Assembly: GCA_963969495.1 (NCBI GenBank)
Contig: OZ018321.1
Location: 194,605,796-194,669,795, forward strand
DNA length: 64,000 nucleotides
Direction of reading: 5' to 3'
Origin: Ceratothoa steindachneri
Lineage: Eukaryota > Arthropoda > Malacostraca > Isopoda > Cymothoidae
In this document: positions 33,490 to 46,789 of the stretch, piece after piece
How the letters are laid out: every line of letters starts with the position of its first letter
How positions within the stretch are numbered: the first letter of the stretch is position 1
The notes under the pieces: model-generated
Database searches by the model: none
Told to the model about the DNA's origin: nothing
Seen by the model: only the letters and a program-made list of their open reading frames with translations
Position numbers and translations under genes: made by a program

Positions 33490-33656
33490 GCTCTAAAACG
33501 CTTTCCAGAATTCCTTTCGATGTTTATTTGGATGTTTATCCCCTCAACCTGATTCACCCTCTTCACGTATTCTATTTTTTTCATTCTCACCAATTACTCC
33601 TCGTGGTAAGTCAGAAGCTTCTATTTTTTCTTCTAGAAAAGTTTTTATATACTCTG
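33490..33656 (-). pseudogene. POLB: Family-B DNA polymerase, block before motif B
   Basis: The minus strand encodes EYIKTFLEEKIEASDLPRGV and continues with ENEKNRIREEGESG, a stop, and PNKHRKEFWKAF. In protein-primed polymerases this block (EY..T.L..K.EASG.P) precedes the conserved ...NS.WGKF region. The polymerase frame before it lies 1.5 kb away, beyond an insertion, at 35,171. Confidence 0.7.
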
Positions 33657-35170
33657 TCATGGTATTGTTGTTGTTTCTTTAGAGCGTCAGTCTGATCCTA
33701 TTAATTATGAAAGACAACAATACCTCAATATTGGCTGAGTGGACTTTTTAATTACCTTATTGTTGAGAGAGTGTCACAGCGTTTAATCCGTTTTAAGGAG
33801 AGAGCCCGTTAAGCAGGTAAAGGATCCATTGAAACACCAGAATTATCCAAAAATAAATATATATTATAAATTTATCAATTAACTACAAAAAAGTAAAATA
33901 TTTATAATCACCTAATCAGTTTAACGAGGATAACCATACTTGAAACGAGGCTTATTACAGAATCTAGTCATGACCGAATCTAAATAGGCTCCTAGTAAAC
34001 AAACCAATTGTCGATCAGTTATTTTATAGTGACCCTTTTAGATTAGCATTAAACTACAATTTAAACTTCACTCGTCTAACGGTAAAGATGACGGGGTTCA
34101 CTAACAATTGTCTCTAATTCAGTTAATTTGAGTACCGTAATAAACTCATACTAAAGTAATACGAATATTAATGGTCTTTCTGACTTACATGAAAGAAAGG
34201 ATCAGGGGTTGCCGGAGGTCACTAGATGTTTTTTTCCCTCGTTTCTTTTTCTACGACGAGCGGCTGGAGTTTTTTTTCTTTCACGAGATAAGGTGGAGAG
34301 GGGGAGGGGGGCGATGTCAACTTTGCATTGCAACTTTGCCTCCTGTTACGTTTAAAAGACGGAGAGAGGTGTTGTGCTCTCTAGCTCAAGGAGTGCTCTT
34401 CTGGATGCTCTTGACGCCTATTTGTATCCTAGTCTTTAACGCCGGGTGCCCAACTAGTTTTGGGGTATACGAGGTGATTTCTACCGTACTTAACAAATGG
34501 AGCCTCGTTGAGGATTAGTTCTTCTCCTCTCACTCTCATGGAGCTTGCGCTTTGAGAGTCACTCGAGGATCAGCGGGTTTTCTTTTCTCCTGTCAAACTT
34601 CTTCTAAGTCTGTAAAAGATTCTTCGGTATGGCACCGGTACAAAACGTGACGTTTATAAGTTAGTTCGAAATTGTGTGAAGGACCGATCTTCTCGAACTG
34701 GTCCTCTATCGTCTCTCACCGAATAATCTCTTCTCCTTCCTTATGGGGCTTATTTATAGCCTGGCGTCCGCCCCATCTAAGGGGGAAGGGGCGAGGCCGC
34801 AGATGGGAAAGCGAGGGGTGAGGGGAGGGTGGCACCATGGTGCCCAAGTCGGCTTCTTAATTAGAGGCACCACCAACCGTCACCATCCCTGGTGTTGTTT
34901 TTGACTGGCACCGCTTTTTATTGTGATTTAACCACGGGCCTCCGGATCTCGTAGGTAATTGGATCCTTTGATCGCTGCGGCTCGCTCCCAACTACCTAAG
35001 CGGCGGGGAGATCAAAAAGGGTATGCCGTTTGACTGTTATTCCGCCGGCTAACGTTCCCACGACTCTCCTCATGTGGCTCGATCCTCTTGCTTTCTCCAC
35101 AAGGGGGGGGGGACTTTAACGTATATGTCCGCCTGGCCCTCCGGGGGGCTTTATGTTGTAATTGCTCTAC
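33657..35170 (-). mobile_element. 1.5-kb insertion in the polymerase, possible solo LTR
   Basis: The insertion is bounded by ACTCTG at 33,651-33,656 and 35,171-35,176. On the minus strand the polymerase frame breaks right at that word and resumes right after its second copy, so this is a target-site duplication of about 5-6 bases. Read on the minus strand the insert starts TGTAGAGC (or GTAGAGC) and carries CTATAAATAAGCCCC near 34,750, like a TATA promoter. It has no protein and no terminal inverted repeats. A solo LTR fits best, but its end is GA rather than CA. Confidence 0.6.
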
Positions 35171-35945
35171 ACTCTGCAAACAAACCATCTCTCTTTTCAA
35201 ACTCCCAAAACTCGTAGATTTTCTTGATCTTATACATTTTTTCCAGTCCAAGTTTCAGTTCAGGGGTTGTGTACACTCCGGAAATCATACGTTGCTTTTC
35301 AGAGTGATCGCATTCGTGTAAGTTTTGCTGAGTGCATTTGGTGCAGAGTGTGAAAGTAAGTTTACCATCTACGGATTGAGGGAGAAATGGAATATACAGA
35401 TCATTAGGAGGGAGAACATCAACTTTCACGACACCGAAATATGCCTCATTCACACCCTGAGGGAATTTTTGAATAGACGGAATTTCTCGCATAGATACGC
35501 AACGTCTAGGTGATCCTACGAAATAGGGATTGTTTTTCATACAGTACGGATATAAGGAGCAAAAATCGACATAATGGATTTTCACACCTTCGGTTGGTGG
35601 GTAGTATAATATAAATGGGTTACATCTGCCACCAAAAAGTCCACTCCCTACATCCAATACACCATTGATTACATCGGCAGATATTCTATTAACCGCCTCA
35701 CGGTGCCCTGGAATGGTTTGCATCATGCTTTCAAATTCACACTCCCAGAGAATGATAACCTTATATTTACTACTAAGAATTCCATCACTCTCTACTGTCT
35801 GATAATATCGGTCCAACGACACACGTCCACCAATGGAAACATCTTGTTTTAAATCACAGTTTTCTTTCTGCCTTCCAACAATAATAAAAGAGTCTCAGGA
35901 TCCTCATATTTACGGCTACAGCCGATGAACGTAAATTCAACTTAC
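35171..35945 (-). pseudogene. POLB: Family-B DNA polymerase, TPR/palm part with motif A
   Basis: ORF 35,151-35,822 continues a frame that starts at about 35,945 (FIGCSRKYEDPETL). It holds YKVIILWECEFE, FGGRCNPFILYY and motif A in HYVDFCSLYPYC (about 35,541-35,575), then YFGVVKVDVLPPNDLYIPFL and YKIKKIYEFWEF. These are hallmark blocks of Polinton/adintovirus-type protein-primed polymerases. The exonuclease end that should precede it is on the opposite strand, at 35,925-37,400. The last residues after GLFAE are read into the insertion. Confidence 0.85.
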
Positions 35946-37400
35946 CCCATCGACCAACTTATCCTGAAAAAACAGCCTCACTCCTATTCATTGGTCTTGA
36001 AGGTGAAACTTACTATCCAATTCGCCACATTAGTGATACATATGTTAAAAAACAAGAAACTTCATTTTAATCACAGTATGTGTTTTTCCTGCTATGCGTT
36101 CCATGACAACGTAACAGTACATCTTAAAGATTGTGAAGGGGTATGCAGTCAATGTCTTGGGCATTGTGATGAAGAAAGAATTCGAGGGATTTTATGTAGT
36201 AAGTGTAATGGCTCATTCTACAGCCAATCATGTTTTGATAAGCACAGAAAGCTTCATATTTGTGTGAAGATTAGCATGTGTCTTAGATGTAACCATATAA
36301 TCATGCAGGGTGCAAACGGTATGAGACGGCACGAGTGTGAGAAGTTGTTCTGCTCTAAATGTTATACATACTATAAAGCGGATGGAGCAGAGCATACGTG
36401 CTGGATGAAGAGATCGAAGAAGTCGATGGTTAAGAAATGGAATGCCGTATATTATGATATTGAAACCTATAAATAAGTTGGATCATTTATAATTTTTCCT
36501 TATATATTGGTTATGCAAATGATCTGTGAACTCTGTTTTGATAATGAGAATAAAATATATGACAAATGTAAGAACTGTGGTACACGAACAAAGATTTTTC
36601 AAAGAGATGGTGAAAACTCCCCTTGTAAACCTTTTATAGAAGAGCCAATACGAATAAGAGGATGGGGGAAAATGTGAAAACATATGTGATGGCACATAAC
36701 AATGCCAAATTCGATGCCCAATTTATCTATGTTGAACTACTTCAACATTTTAATCCTAATCTCTTTACTTCGCATCCAATGAAGCAGGGACGAAAGATTT
36801 TTAAGATAGAGCTCTTTCAGGACATAATTTTTAAGGACACACTCCTATTCATGCCTTCTTCGCTGAAAAAAACTGACCAAAACAATGGGAATCCCAGAAA
36901 TGGAAAAAGGTTATTTTCCTTACGATTTTCTTTCAGAGGAAACTTTGAATTATACCGGACCCGTTCCTGAAAAAAGGTATTTTAACTATGAAATAATGAA
37001 AAGCAAGGAAAAATTACACTTTGACAGTAATTTTTATTCCAATTTCCAGAAAGAAGTATACAATATTCGTACAGAATGTATTAAGTATTGCATTCAAGAT
37101 GTTTCTATCCTTTACCTGTGTTTTGAGAAGTTTAGGTGTTCGTTCATAAGAAGATTTAACATTGATCCTATGCAGTCTTGTATCACAATAGCTTCATTGT
37201 GCTACAAGGTTTATAAAGATTTCTTACCAGAAAATTCTATTGCAGTCATCGAAAGGAAGAAATCCAAAGCTTTTTCCTTATAAGGCTATACGTTGGCTTA
37301 TGTTCGAAAAACATGTTAGAGGAATCCCGATTTTTCATGCAAGAAACGGTGGTGAGCAAAGCCTTTCTTTTGGTGGGAGAGTATATTTTCCTGAAAAGAA
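35925..37400 (+). pseudogene. POLB: Family-B DNA polymerase, N-terminal exonuclease part
   Basis: The first frame (35,925-36,476) has paired cysteines and histidines of a zinc-binding region (CFSCYAFH, CSQCLGHC, CSKC, CLRC) and ends with exonuclease motif I, YYDIETYK. Further frames hold CKNCGTRTKIF, exonuclease motif II in AHNNAKFDAQF (about 36,690), KGYFPYDF, IKYCIQDVSILYLCFEKFR and IRWLMFEKHVRGIPIFHARN. These are the proofreading domain and linker of a Polinton-type polymerase. At least two frameshifts and a stop break it. It is inverted relative to the palm at 35,171-35,945. Confidence 0.85.
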
Positions 37401-37404
37401 TTAT

Positions 37405-38367
<963 letters not shown>

Positions 38368-38514
38368 GTAACCTGGGTAGTATAAATTAAATATTTATTT
38401 TAAATTTATTAATCTAGAGAAAATATACGCATATTTCTGTTTAAAAGTAAAATTAAATCATTATATCAAGCTAGACTTTTTAAAAAAAACATTTAAAAAA
38501 GAGAAGAAAATCAC

Positions 38515-38625
38515 TTACTCTGTGAAAGGAGCTGTCAACTGACAAACGCTAAAATGTTCAAGAAAATCACAAATCTCTCCACAAGATTTCCACTCATATT
38601 CCGTGAGGTCTTTTATTTTCTTACA
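38515..38625 (-). pseudogene. Possible hAT-like transposase exon
   Basis: The minus strand encodes KKIKDLTEYEWKSCGEICDF followed by LEHFSVCQLTAPFTE. The pattern L..EW..C.EIC.FL..F is typical of hAT/ZBED transposase relatives. It ends at CACAGAGTAAGTG, a good splice donor (minus), and begins after TTTTTTTAACTAAG, a plausible acceptor. One exon only; the family call is tentative. Confidence 0.4.
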
Positions 38626-38739
38626 CTTAGTTAAAAAAAAATAATTAAATGAAGAAGGTCTAGAATGCCCCTTTATATCTCTACAAATGGAGGGGGGAGG
38701 GGAGGGGTGTAAGGGTTGGAAAAGTAAGATTGGTCGATG

Positions 38740-39130
38740 ATCTACTTTAAAAAAAAGATAGCTATCTCTTTGCTTCATTGTGACTTCTTTGGGAAAAAAT
38801 ATATGTTTATTCAAGTCGGATGAGGGAGCGGGGTCAAGGTTGGAAACAATAAGGTTTGATAGACGGTCCAGTTTGAACAAAAGATAGCTATCTCTTTTCT
38901 TCATTTTGCCCTCTTAGAGAAAAAAAAGAAGCAATATTTGTCTCCTTATTTATCGATTGGAAAACATTTGGACCAATCAAAGATAACTAACTCGTGCTCT
39001 GAAAATCAAAACAGAGGAGAGATAAACATCCAAATAAAACAATATCAAAATGAATCGTAGAAAGCGTGTTAGAGCGAAGGGCCAATCAAAGATAACTATC
39101 TATTTGCTTCATTAAATCCTGTGCCCTGAA
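38740..39130. repeat. Diverged direct repeats
   Basis: The word AAAGATAGCTATCTCTTTGCTTCATT occurs in variant forms near 38,755, 38,880 and 39,090. A second shared block (GATAAACA.CAA.TAAACAATATC) lies near 39,025 and 39,150. Confidence 0.6.
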
Positions 39131-39234
39131 AATGAAAACATATGATGGATAAACAATCAAGTAAACAATATCGATGTGAGCCCATGTCTTAGAAAGTCTG
39201 AATCCTTCGAAAAAAAGATCACTGACCAAAGTAT

Positions 39235-39787
39235 TGGAGGGAGGGGGGGCACCTGCATGTCACCAAGGCTGGTAGTGACCAATGCTAGGGGAGGGGGATG
39301 ACACCTACATACAAGAAAAATCCTGAAAATTCAAAACGCTTTCAAGTGTGTGTGTATGTGTGTGTGTGTGTGTGTGTGTATACCATGAATCCTTCGAAAA
39401 AAGGTCACTGACCAAAGTATTGGGGGGGAGGGGAGGCTGGTAATGACCAATATTAGGGGGGGAAGGAGGAAGACTTGAGTGCAAGTCCATGTGCGTGTGT
39501 ACGTATCTAGATACGCACATAGGAGGCCGAGTTTGTGTGCACTCGATCCTCCACCTACAATACTACTAATGTCCAATATGAACAAGAATCACTTGATCCT
39601 AGCTGTAGGTGATTCGGACATCGCATAGAAGCCGTTATCAAAACTGAAAGAGACTTTATTAAATAAAATTACAAAACAATATGTATATTCTTATCTTCAC
39701 AACTTTTTGAGCAAAAAAGACATTATTATTTGTTTCTAAGAGTCATTTTGGGTAAGTATAAATCTGTCCTCAAATACCTTATGCACC

Positions 39788-39790
<3 letters not shown>
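39235..39790 (-). mobile_element. maT-like element remnant without transposase
   Basis: 39,235-39,570 matches the long non-coding tail of the maT-like copies (AAGGCTGGTAGTGACCAATG, AGGCCGAGTTTGTGTGCACT), partly duplicated around a (GT)n tract (39,345-39,378). The terminus near 39,762-39,790 reads CAGGGTGCATAAGGTATTTG on the minus strand and adjoins a TA tract. No transposase is left. Confidence 0.65.

Positions 39791-39825
<35 letters not shown>
39791..39825. repeat. (TA)n microsatellite
   Basis: It directly adjoins the terminal repeat of the maT-like remnant. Confidence 0.95.
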
Positions 39826-39828
<3 letters not shown>

Positions 39829-39839
39829 AACTGTGTGAA

Positions 39840-39940
39840 GAGTAGCGTCAAATAAGTTTGGTGGTGGAAGCGTTATGGTTTGGGGCATAATTTCGGCGAA
39901 AATGACTAGCCCACTTGGTTGCTTTACTGGGCATTAATAT
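39840..39940 (+). pseudogene. Tc1-like transposase fragment
   Basis: Translation gives KFGGGSVMVWGIISAKMTSP, the conserved block between the first and second catalytic aspartates of Tc1 transposases. Only this short block is recognisable; the TA tract of the preceding maT remnant lies 15 bases upstream. No terminal repeats were seen. Confidence 0.7.
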
Positions 39941-40199
39941 CTGAAACTTGCTCTTTTTGTATTTAAGAATCCTCTTTCGTAAGTAAAAACTCATTAATTT
40001 CTAATATTGTAAACAGGTTGGGATAAATTTCAATTTGTATATGAAGTAAATAATATATATTGAGGCCTCTATATAGAGGGAAACTGGTCACATGGAGTTT
40101 CGTTTCTTTCCCTACCATGTATCCAGGCAATCCTAGCCTTAATATCGCTACTCTGGGTTAAGTATCATTTCGAATTATTCTCCATCTTTCACCAACTTT

Positions 40200-41060
40200 G
40201 TCTCGCCGCTGAACTCCAGCAAGATGGTGATACTCGGCCGCACAATTGGTCGGAAAATCACCAACAGCTACAAGGAGCTGGGGCAGCGTGACATCAGGTA
40301 CCAATCCCGCCATATTATCATTGTTTTATTTTACTACAAGTACCAGGTTTGAATAACGTCCAATTGATGGCTACCGCTATGAATTGCTGCTCGACCCACA
40401 CCAAATATCATCTCATCCTGGCCTCCTTTCGGCTCTGTGGCCATCACTACTTTGAGGTCCTTGCTCAAGAAATGGTAGACGTGCATGCCAAGTTCAACAT
40501 CTAGAACATGGAGATGAGGATGACGAAAGACATCGGCGCCAACTTAGAAAAGTGGTTCGTCAAGTTTGGCTGTGGGAGTGGTGCCCCTGGACTGTGAACC
40601 GTTGGTAGGCGCGCTTTTTAAAGGCATCCAGAGGAAGTTTTGACCCCTCTTAAAAGACTTCGATTGCCAGCTAACTTCTGCCTTTTATCCTATGTTCCTT
40701 CTGACAGAGCTGGATCAGCACGAGGCCAGCTAGATAAGCGTCATGGAGACTGTCATGATGAGGATATCCGACGAGACCAACAGCATCAGTCAAGTGAAGT
40801 ATGAGGAGGCATACTTTTTCGTGTGCACGGCGCATTCCCAGAAGCACATTAGAAGCCACAAGTCGATCAAGTCCAAGACACAATCCATGGTCAAGGCAGG
40901 AAAGAAGGGGGGTAAACTGAAAGACCACGCCTTCCACAATGATGTAGTCCTGATGTGTGTATTGCCATATACAACACAACTATTCCTTTTTATGCCTCCT
41001 TGGATGGATTCTTTTCCATAAACAAGGACGTTCTCAAGGCCAAAAGAGCCGCCCTCTCCA
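40200..41060 (+). other. GC-richer region, possible host exons or pseudogene
   Basis: Base composition is higher in G and C than the surroundings. Frames include SKMVILGRTIGRKITNSYKE (about 40,218-40,295), followed by CAG|GTACCA and a pyrimidine-rich TACTACAAG about 45 bases on, which could be a tiny intron. Further frames are ILASFRLCGHHYFEVLAQEM and ORF 40,743-41,021 (VKYEEAYFFVCTAHSQKHI). I recognise no family. Stops between the frames argue for a pseudogene unless several short introns are present. Confidence 0.35.
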
Positions 41061-41424
41061 TACCAGCTGGGATCTTCTCATTTTCTTCAATGTAAATAAC
41101 ATTAAATTGATTACATTTTATGTACTAGCTTGTTTTTTGTGCTTGGATTAATTACTCTGTGCGATTGCACAGGCAACATTTAATTCAATGCATAAATTAA
41201 TGCTTCAATATATTATACCCATGAATAGTTAGGTACAAAATTGTCATAATTGAAACTACTAAAATTGTTTTTACTTTCCACGGATGCAACCTGCAAGCGA
41301 AAACCGTTTTCAGAATACATTTGAGGAAATCAAGATGATTAACCAAAATTTTTAATATGAGAATGATCACCTACCTCCTTAAATGACAACAGTAGCCGGC
41401 TAACCTAATTTGTAACGCCCTCTG
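41061..41424. other. No recognised gene
   Basis: AT-rich; nothing recognised. Confidence 0.3.
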
Positions 41425-41520
41425 AGTTAGTTTAACGAGACAGGTCAAATAAACACAAAAACGTAGCTTTTAGTGCGATGGGTACGCTACATCATTCCCC
41501 CCTCTTCCAAAAAAAAACCC
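41425..41520 (-). mobile_element. Possible LTR start with polypurine tract
   Basis: On the minus strand a purine run (GGAAGAGGGGGGAA) is followed at once by TGATGTAGCGTACCCATCGC, and a short segment ends near TTACA. This resembles the junction of a polypurine tract and a 3' LTR. No protein of an LTR element was found next to it. Confidence 0.3.
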
Positions 41521-42443
41521 TTTAAAATGACGTGATTACATATGTCGTAGGTCAGGGAGGCTTCATTGACCTTCGCTTGCCCCCCCTAGACGACGCGGGG
41601 GAAGTCCCTTTTAAGTACGGGGGATATTCGAGTGCATTTTCTACCGTTGGCCGACTTAGAAAATAGATCAATGGCTTTTATGTGGTTCTGAGATTTAAAC
41701 AAGAGAAACAAAAATAATCTTTACTATTATACAAACAAATAACAGAATTTAACAATAATATTTACACTATGGGAAAACTAATCGTTCAGCAAAAGGAAAT
41801 TAATTTACAATGAATGCTTCGTCACGAGCCATGGGTAGCACAATATTTACCCGAAAGAAAATAGGATGAGATGATGAGGTGAGGCTTCATAGTCGGAAAG
41901 CATCACGTCTTTTCGACGGTGATAATGGAAAATGTAATAGGCTTACGATTTTCCAAGAGGGGGACCTCGATTGGTTGTTCAAGGGAGTATCCTTGCAGGG
42001 CACGGAGCGAAGCGCGTTATTTCAGAATGAGTCCTTACGTCCTTGACTGGCGTAGTTATGAACAATTGGTTTCTTGCTTGCGAGTCCTTATGGCACCAGA
42101 AAGTCGCTTGTGAAGTGGCACGTTGTGTCCTTTGTCTGGTTCCAATGAATCCTCTTCATTACTGCTTGGATACTGCGTGAGCAGTGCCTGACTCCTGGTT
42201 GAATACTAATTTACTCGTTTTCGCGCTTGGAAATATATACGACTTCGCCGGAAGCAATTTTGTTTGCCGTCGGAAGTGAGTCAAGGCGCAGCTGGCAAGG
42301 GTTCAGTTTGACTCGTCTCGCTTCGTTATCGCCCCGGAAGTTTACCGAAAGACGCCGATTGAAGGTCCGTTCGTCCGTGAGTTAACCCTTTACGCCTCTC
42401 TGTCCTCGTGAATCTCTCTTTCTCTTTGTGTGACAAAATACCT

Positions 42444-42446
<3 letters not shown>
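41521..42446. other. No recognised gene
   Basis: If the LTR call at 41,425 is right, this would be its inner side. No gag or pol motif was seen. Confidence 0.3.

Positions 42447-42523
<77 letters not shown>
42447..42523. repeat. (TA)n microsatellite
   Basis: Uninterrupted TA dinucleotides. Confidence 0.97.
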
Positions 42524-42527
<4 letters not shown>

Positions 42528-43136
42528 AATTGAATCTCAAAGTTTACTTGGCCATTGATTAGAACTAGTCCTTAGACAAAAGGGTCGAGGAGACGTCAAA
42601 GAACTACACGGCAAACAACAACCAGAGCCAAACGTAGGGAGCGACACCGTCGTAAGGAAGGCACGGTACGTGGTGTGAAACGACATCTGGATGAGACTAC
42701 GATTCAATCGGTTTATAGTAACAATGGTGGAACTAGTTTCGATATGTTATCTATTTATAAAGATGGGTTAACCAAATGCGAGGAAAGGGATGTCTTATGC
42801 CGAGGGACTACTGCTGGTAACAAAACAGGCAACGTCTGTAAAAAGAGAAAGAGAAAGAAGCGTTATAAATCAAGAGGGGTATAGAGAGTAGAAAGTAAAG
42901 ATGTTTAGACTGAAAAAGGAAAACAAAATGTGGCGCCTGGAATGCCTACGAAGACAGGAGAAGAAGAAAGTATATTGGATGAAAGATAGTTTACGAGCTA
43001 CTCTTCTCCTTAGCTAGAGTAACAAGTGGCACTCCAATACTCAAGTCACTGGTGAGGACACTGCCACACGCTGTAATTAATTAATTAATCAAAGGAATTT
43101 CGTCCCTTCTTTGAGATCACACAAATTTTGGCAAAC
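42524..43136 (+). other. Unassigned; 69-residue ORF with basic tail
   Basis: Frame 42,675-42,884 ends in KKRKRKKRYKSRGV. No family was recognised. Confidence 0.25.
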
Positions 43137-43707
43137 AGGAATTTTTAAAAGCAAGAGAAAGGAAAATTGGAAGAACACAAGGATTAAATAGAGCAAATGC
43201 CGGCACAATGAAGGCAATCCATACCGGCCGGCAATCAAACCCGGGTCTGTTGATTGCCGGTCAGATACTGTACCGTTAAGCTACCATGCACTTTGAATGA
43301 ATTCGACCCAAAGCATTACCCTATCAAACACAGTATCTTCCTAAGCTAGGAACCTCCAAGGGATTTTTATACCATATCTTTTTACCCGCTCACAATTTAA
43401 AGGCTCATTATCCATGTCACATACAAAGAAAGAGCACATAGAAGTTTTGCGTATGGTAAGAACCACCAGACAAATTTGGCCATATTTAATTTATGCCTTT
43501 CAAAAACGTTTTGAAGAGATAAAGAAAGATGCAGAAACCGTTTGTTGCAGACCATATAACAATAAAGTATAAGAGAAAGAGAAATTTCACGTAAATGAGG
43601 AATGAGACAAGAAACAGGAGTTTTTAAAAGAAAGAGAAAGGGACATTGGAAGAGCACAAGGATTAACGAGAGCATAGGACGGCACAATGAAGGCAATCCT
43701 TTACCGA
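43137..43707. repeat. Direct repeat pair of about 95 bases, 475 bases apart
   Basis: 43,137-43,230 and 43,612-43,707 share AAAGCAAGAGAAAGG-, GAACACAAGGATTAA- and GGCACAATGAAGGCAATCC-like words. Both are open in one plus-strand frame (RERKIGRTQGLNRA and RERDIGRAQGLTRA), which may reflect a former coding unit. Confidence 0.6.
43219..43292 (-). repeat. tRNA-derived SINE-like head
   Basis: On the minus strand TGGTAGCTTAACGGTACAGT is followed 30 bases on by CCGGGTTTGATTGCC, an A-box and a near-consensus B-box. Cloverleaf pairing is poor. Confidence 0.45.
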
Positions 43708-43769
43708 GAATACAGAAATAACGCCAGGGAAAAAGAGTGGAATAAACCTGGCCGACAACTGAACCCGCA

Positions 43770-44381
43770 TTCAATTTTACATTTAATGGATGGCTGAATG
43801 TTGTTTGTTTAAATAAATTAGCAAATGTGTTATCATTAATAGAACAGGTACCACATCATCAACATAGCGGAACCCTAATATCGAATGAGGTAAGTAAGGG
43901 AGAAGGAGAGTTTCCCAAAGTTTTCCATAGGAAGGTTAGAAAGGATCGGGTGAAAGGGATTATTACCCTTACTCAGGCCATGTTTTGGTTGGAACAAACA
44001 GTTGTCGGCTTTAAACATATTGTCTGTAACGCACAAACGAATCAGCTTTACAATTTTGTTACATGGTAAGGGCAATGGTATGTTAGACAAAGGCAAGTTT
44101 TTAACAATGATATTAAGAGCTTTATCAATAGGAACTTTAGCGAAAAGGCTGTTAACATCAAAGCTCAGCAATTGTTTATTGGACAAGTCAATCAATATCT
44201 TTAATTTTATTGATAAAATTGGCAGTATGAATAATGTGATAATCAGACGCCTAATTGAATCAGTTCTTAAGAAGGAAATTCGCACCTTCACTTTATCCCA
44301 TCGAACACTAATCCCTTGATAGGTTGAACAATTATCCCACCTCTGATTAAAAATATCTTCCCGCACATCTCCCTGATTCAA
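43770..44381 (-). pseudogene. PLE reverse transcriptase fragment
   Basis: ORF 43,875-44,381 contains LSFDVNSLFAKVPIDKAL, the RT motif A of PLEs (normally SFDV.SLFTNVP). It continues with IRLCVTDNMFKAD, KHGLSKGNNPFHPILSN and then, frame-shifted, FRYVDDVV, the catalytic YVDD box. It resembles the lineage at 13,670-14,145 more than that at 53.9 kb. The endonuclease is absent. Truncated and frame-broken. Confidence 0.7.
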
Positions 44382-44446
44382 TTCTGACTTGTAAATTTGT
44401 GGTTTCTTAGGTTAAGCAACTTTTTGTACGTATCAGTTTGCCAGCA

Positions 44447-44477
44447 ACTGAAGATGACGCATTTCTTCGTCGAAACC
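44447..44477 (+). ncRNA. Hammerhead-ribozyme-like motif
   Basis: CTGAAGA is followed by a GACG/CGTC stem and GAAAC. The left core matches CUGANGA and the right core matches GAAA, with one extra U at the base of the stem. It is 66 bases from a PLE RT fragment. Confidence 0.5.
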
Positions 44478-44520
44478 TTGTTTCTCAATATGTTGGTGCA
44501 AAATTCTGTGGTTTCTTTAC

Positions 44521-44629
<109 letters not shown>

Positions 44630-44789
44630 TTTAAACTTAGCTGTAAATTACCTGTTTAAAATTAGCGTTCAACGATCGATTCCTGCAACAGAGGTAAACA
44701 AGTGTGCATTAGAATTTAAACTAAAATATCATTCCCTAAAATGGAGGGAATAAAAATGCATATTCGACATGTGATGTTGTAGAAGTTTA

Positions 44790-45330
44790 TGAATAACAAA
44801 AACACTTCAAAAGCTCAAAGAAAATTTTTAGTGTTTATGGCCAAGGTGCCATAAGTGATCGCCAAGTCCAAAAACTGTTTTCAAAGTTTCGTTCTGAAGA
44901 TCAATCAATGATAGATGAACAAAGACAAGGACGATCGTCAGACTTAGATGAAAATGTTCTAATATAACTGGTAAAATGCAAAATTATACTGTCAACAGCT
45001 GCAACGTGCGTCTGGAAATCCATTAAGAAAACGCTCTGCACTCGTCAACAGGAGACACTTTGCGCTTATGCATAATAACTAACGCAAGACCACATACAGC
45101 AAGAATCAGGCCGAAGAAAATATGGGAATTAGGCTGGTCTGTTCTAGCCCATCCCCTATATTCATCAGACCTTGTATAAAGGGATTTTCATATTTTTTTG
45201 TTCATTACCAAATGCTCTGAAGAGTAAAAAAAAACATTCTGAAGAAAACCAGGTAAAACTGGCTGAATTTTACCATAGACGAATCAACAAGCTACCTGCT
45301 GAATGACAAGAGGTCATAATTGAAATTATT
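44790..45330 (+). pseudogene. mariner transposase relic, internally deleted
   Basis: The N-terminal part reads GAISDRQVQKLFSKFRSEDQ and then a GRSSDLDENVL-like linker, the cecropia/Hsmar1-type DNA-binding region. The frame then jumps to NNARPHTARIRPKKIWELGW, which holds the second catalytic block with D changed to N, and YSSDL. The first catalytic region is missing. The 3' end runs up to a TA tract at 45,351. Confidence 0.7.
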
Positions 45331-45347
45331 TAATTGTTGAGCTATCC

Positions 45348-45350
<3 letters not shown>

Positions 45351-45438
<88 letters not shown>
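45351..45438. repeat. (TA)n, left flank of mariner-like element
   Basis: It abuts the left terminal repeat starting at 45,439. Confidence 0.97.
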
Positions 45439-46767
<1,329 letters not shown>

Positions 46768-46789
46768 GGTTATCTGTTCCCATGCTATT

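Noticed and set aside
34171..34518. 115-residue plus frame inside the polymerase insertion
   Set aside because: No recognisable motif, and it lies over the GC-rich inserted sequence that looks like a solo LTR.
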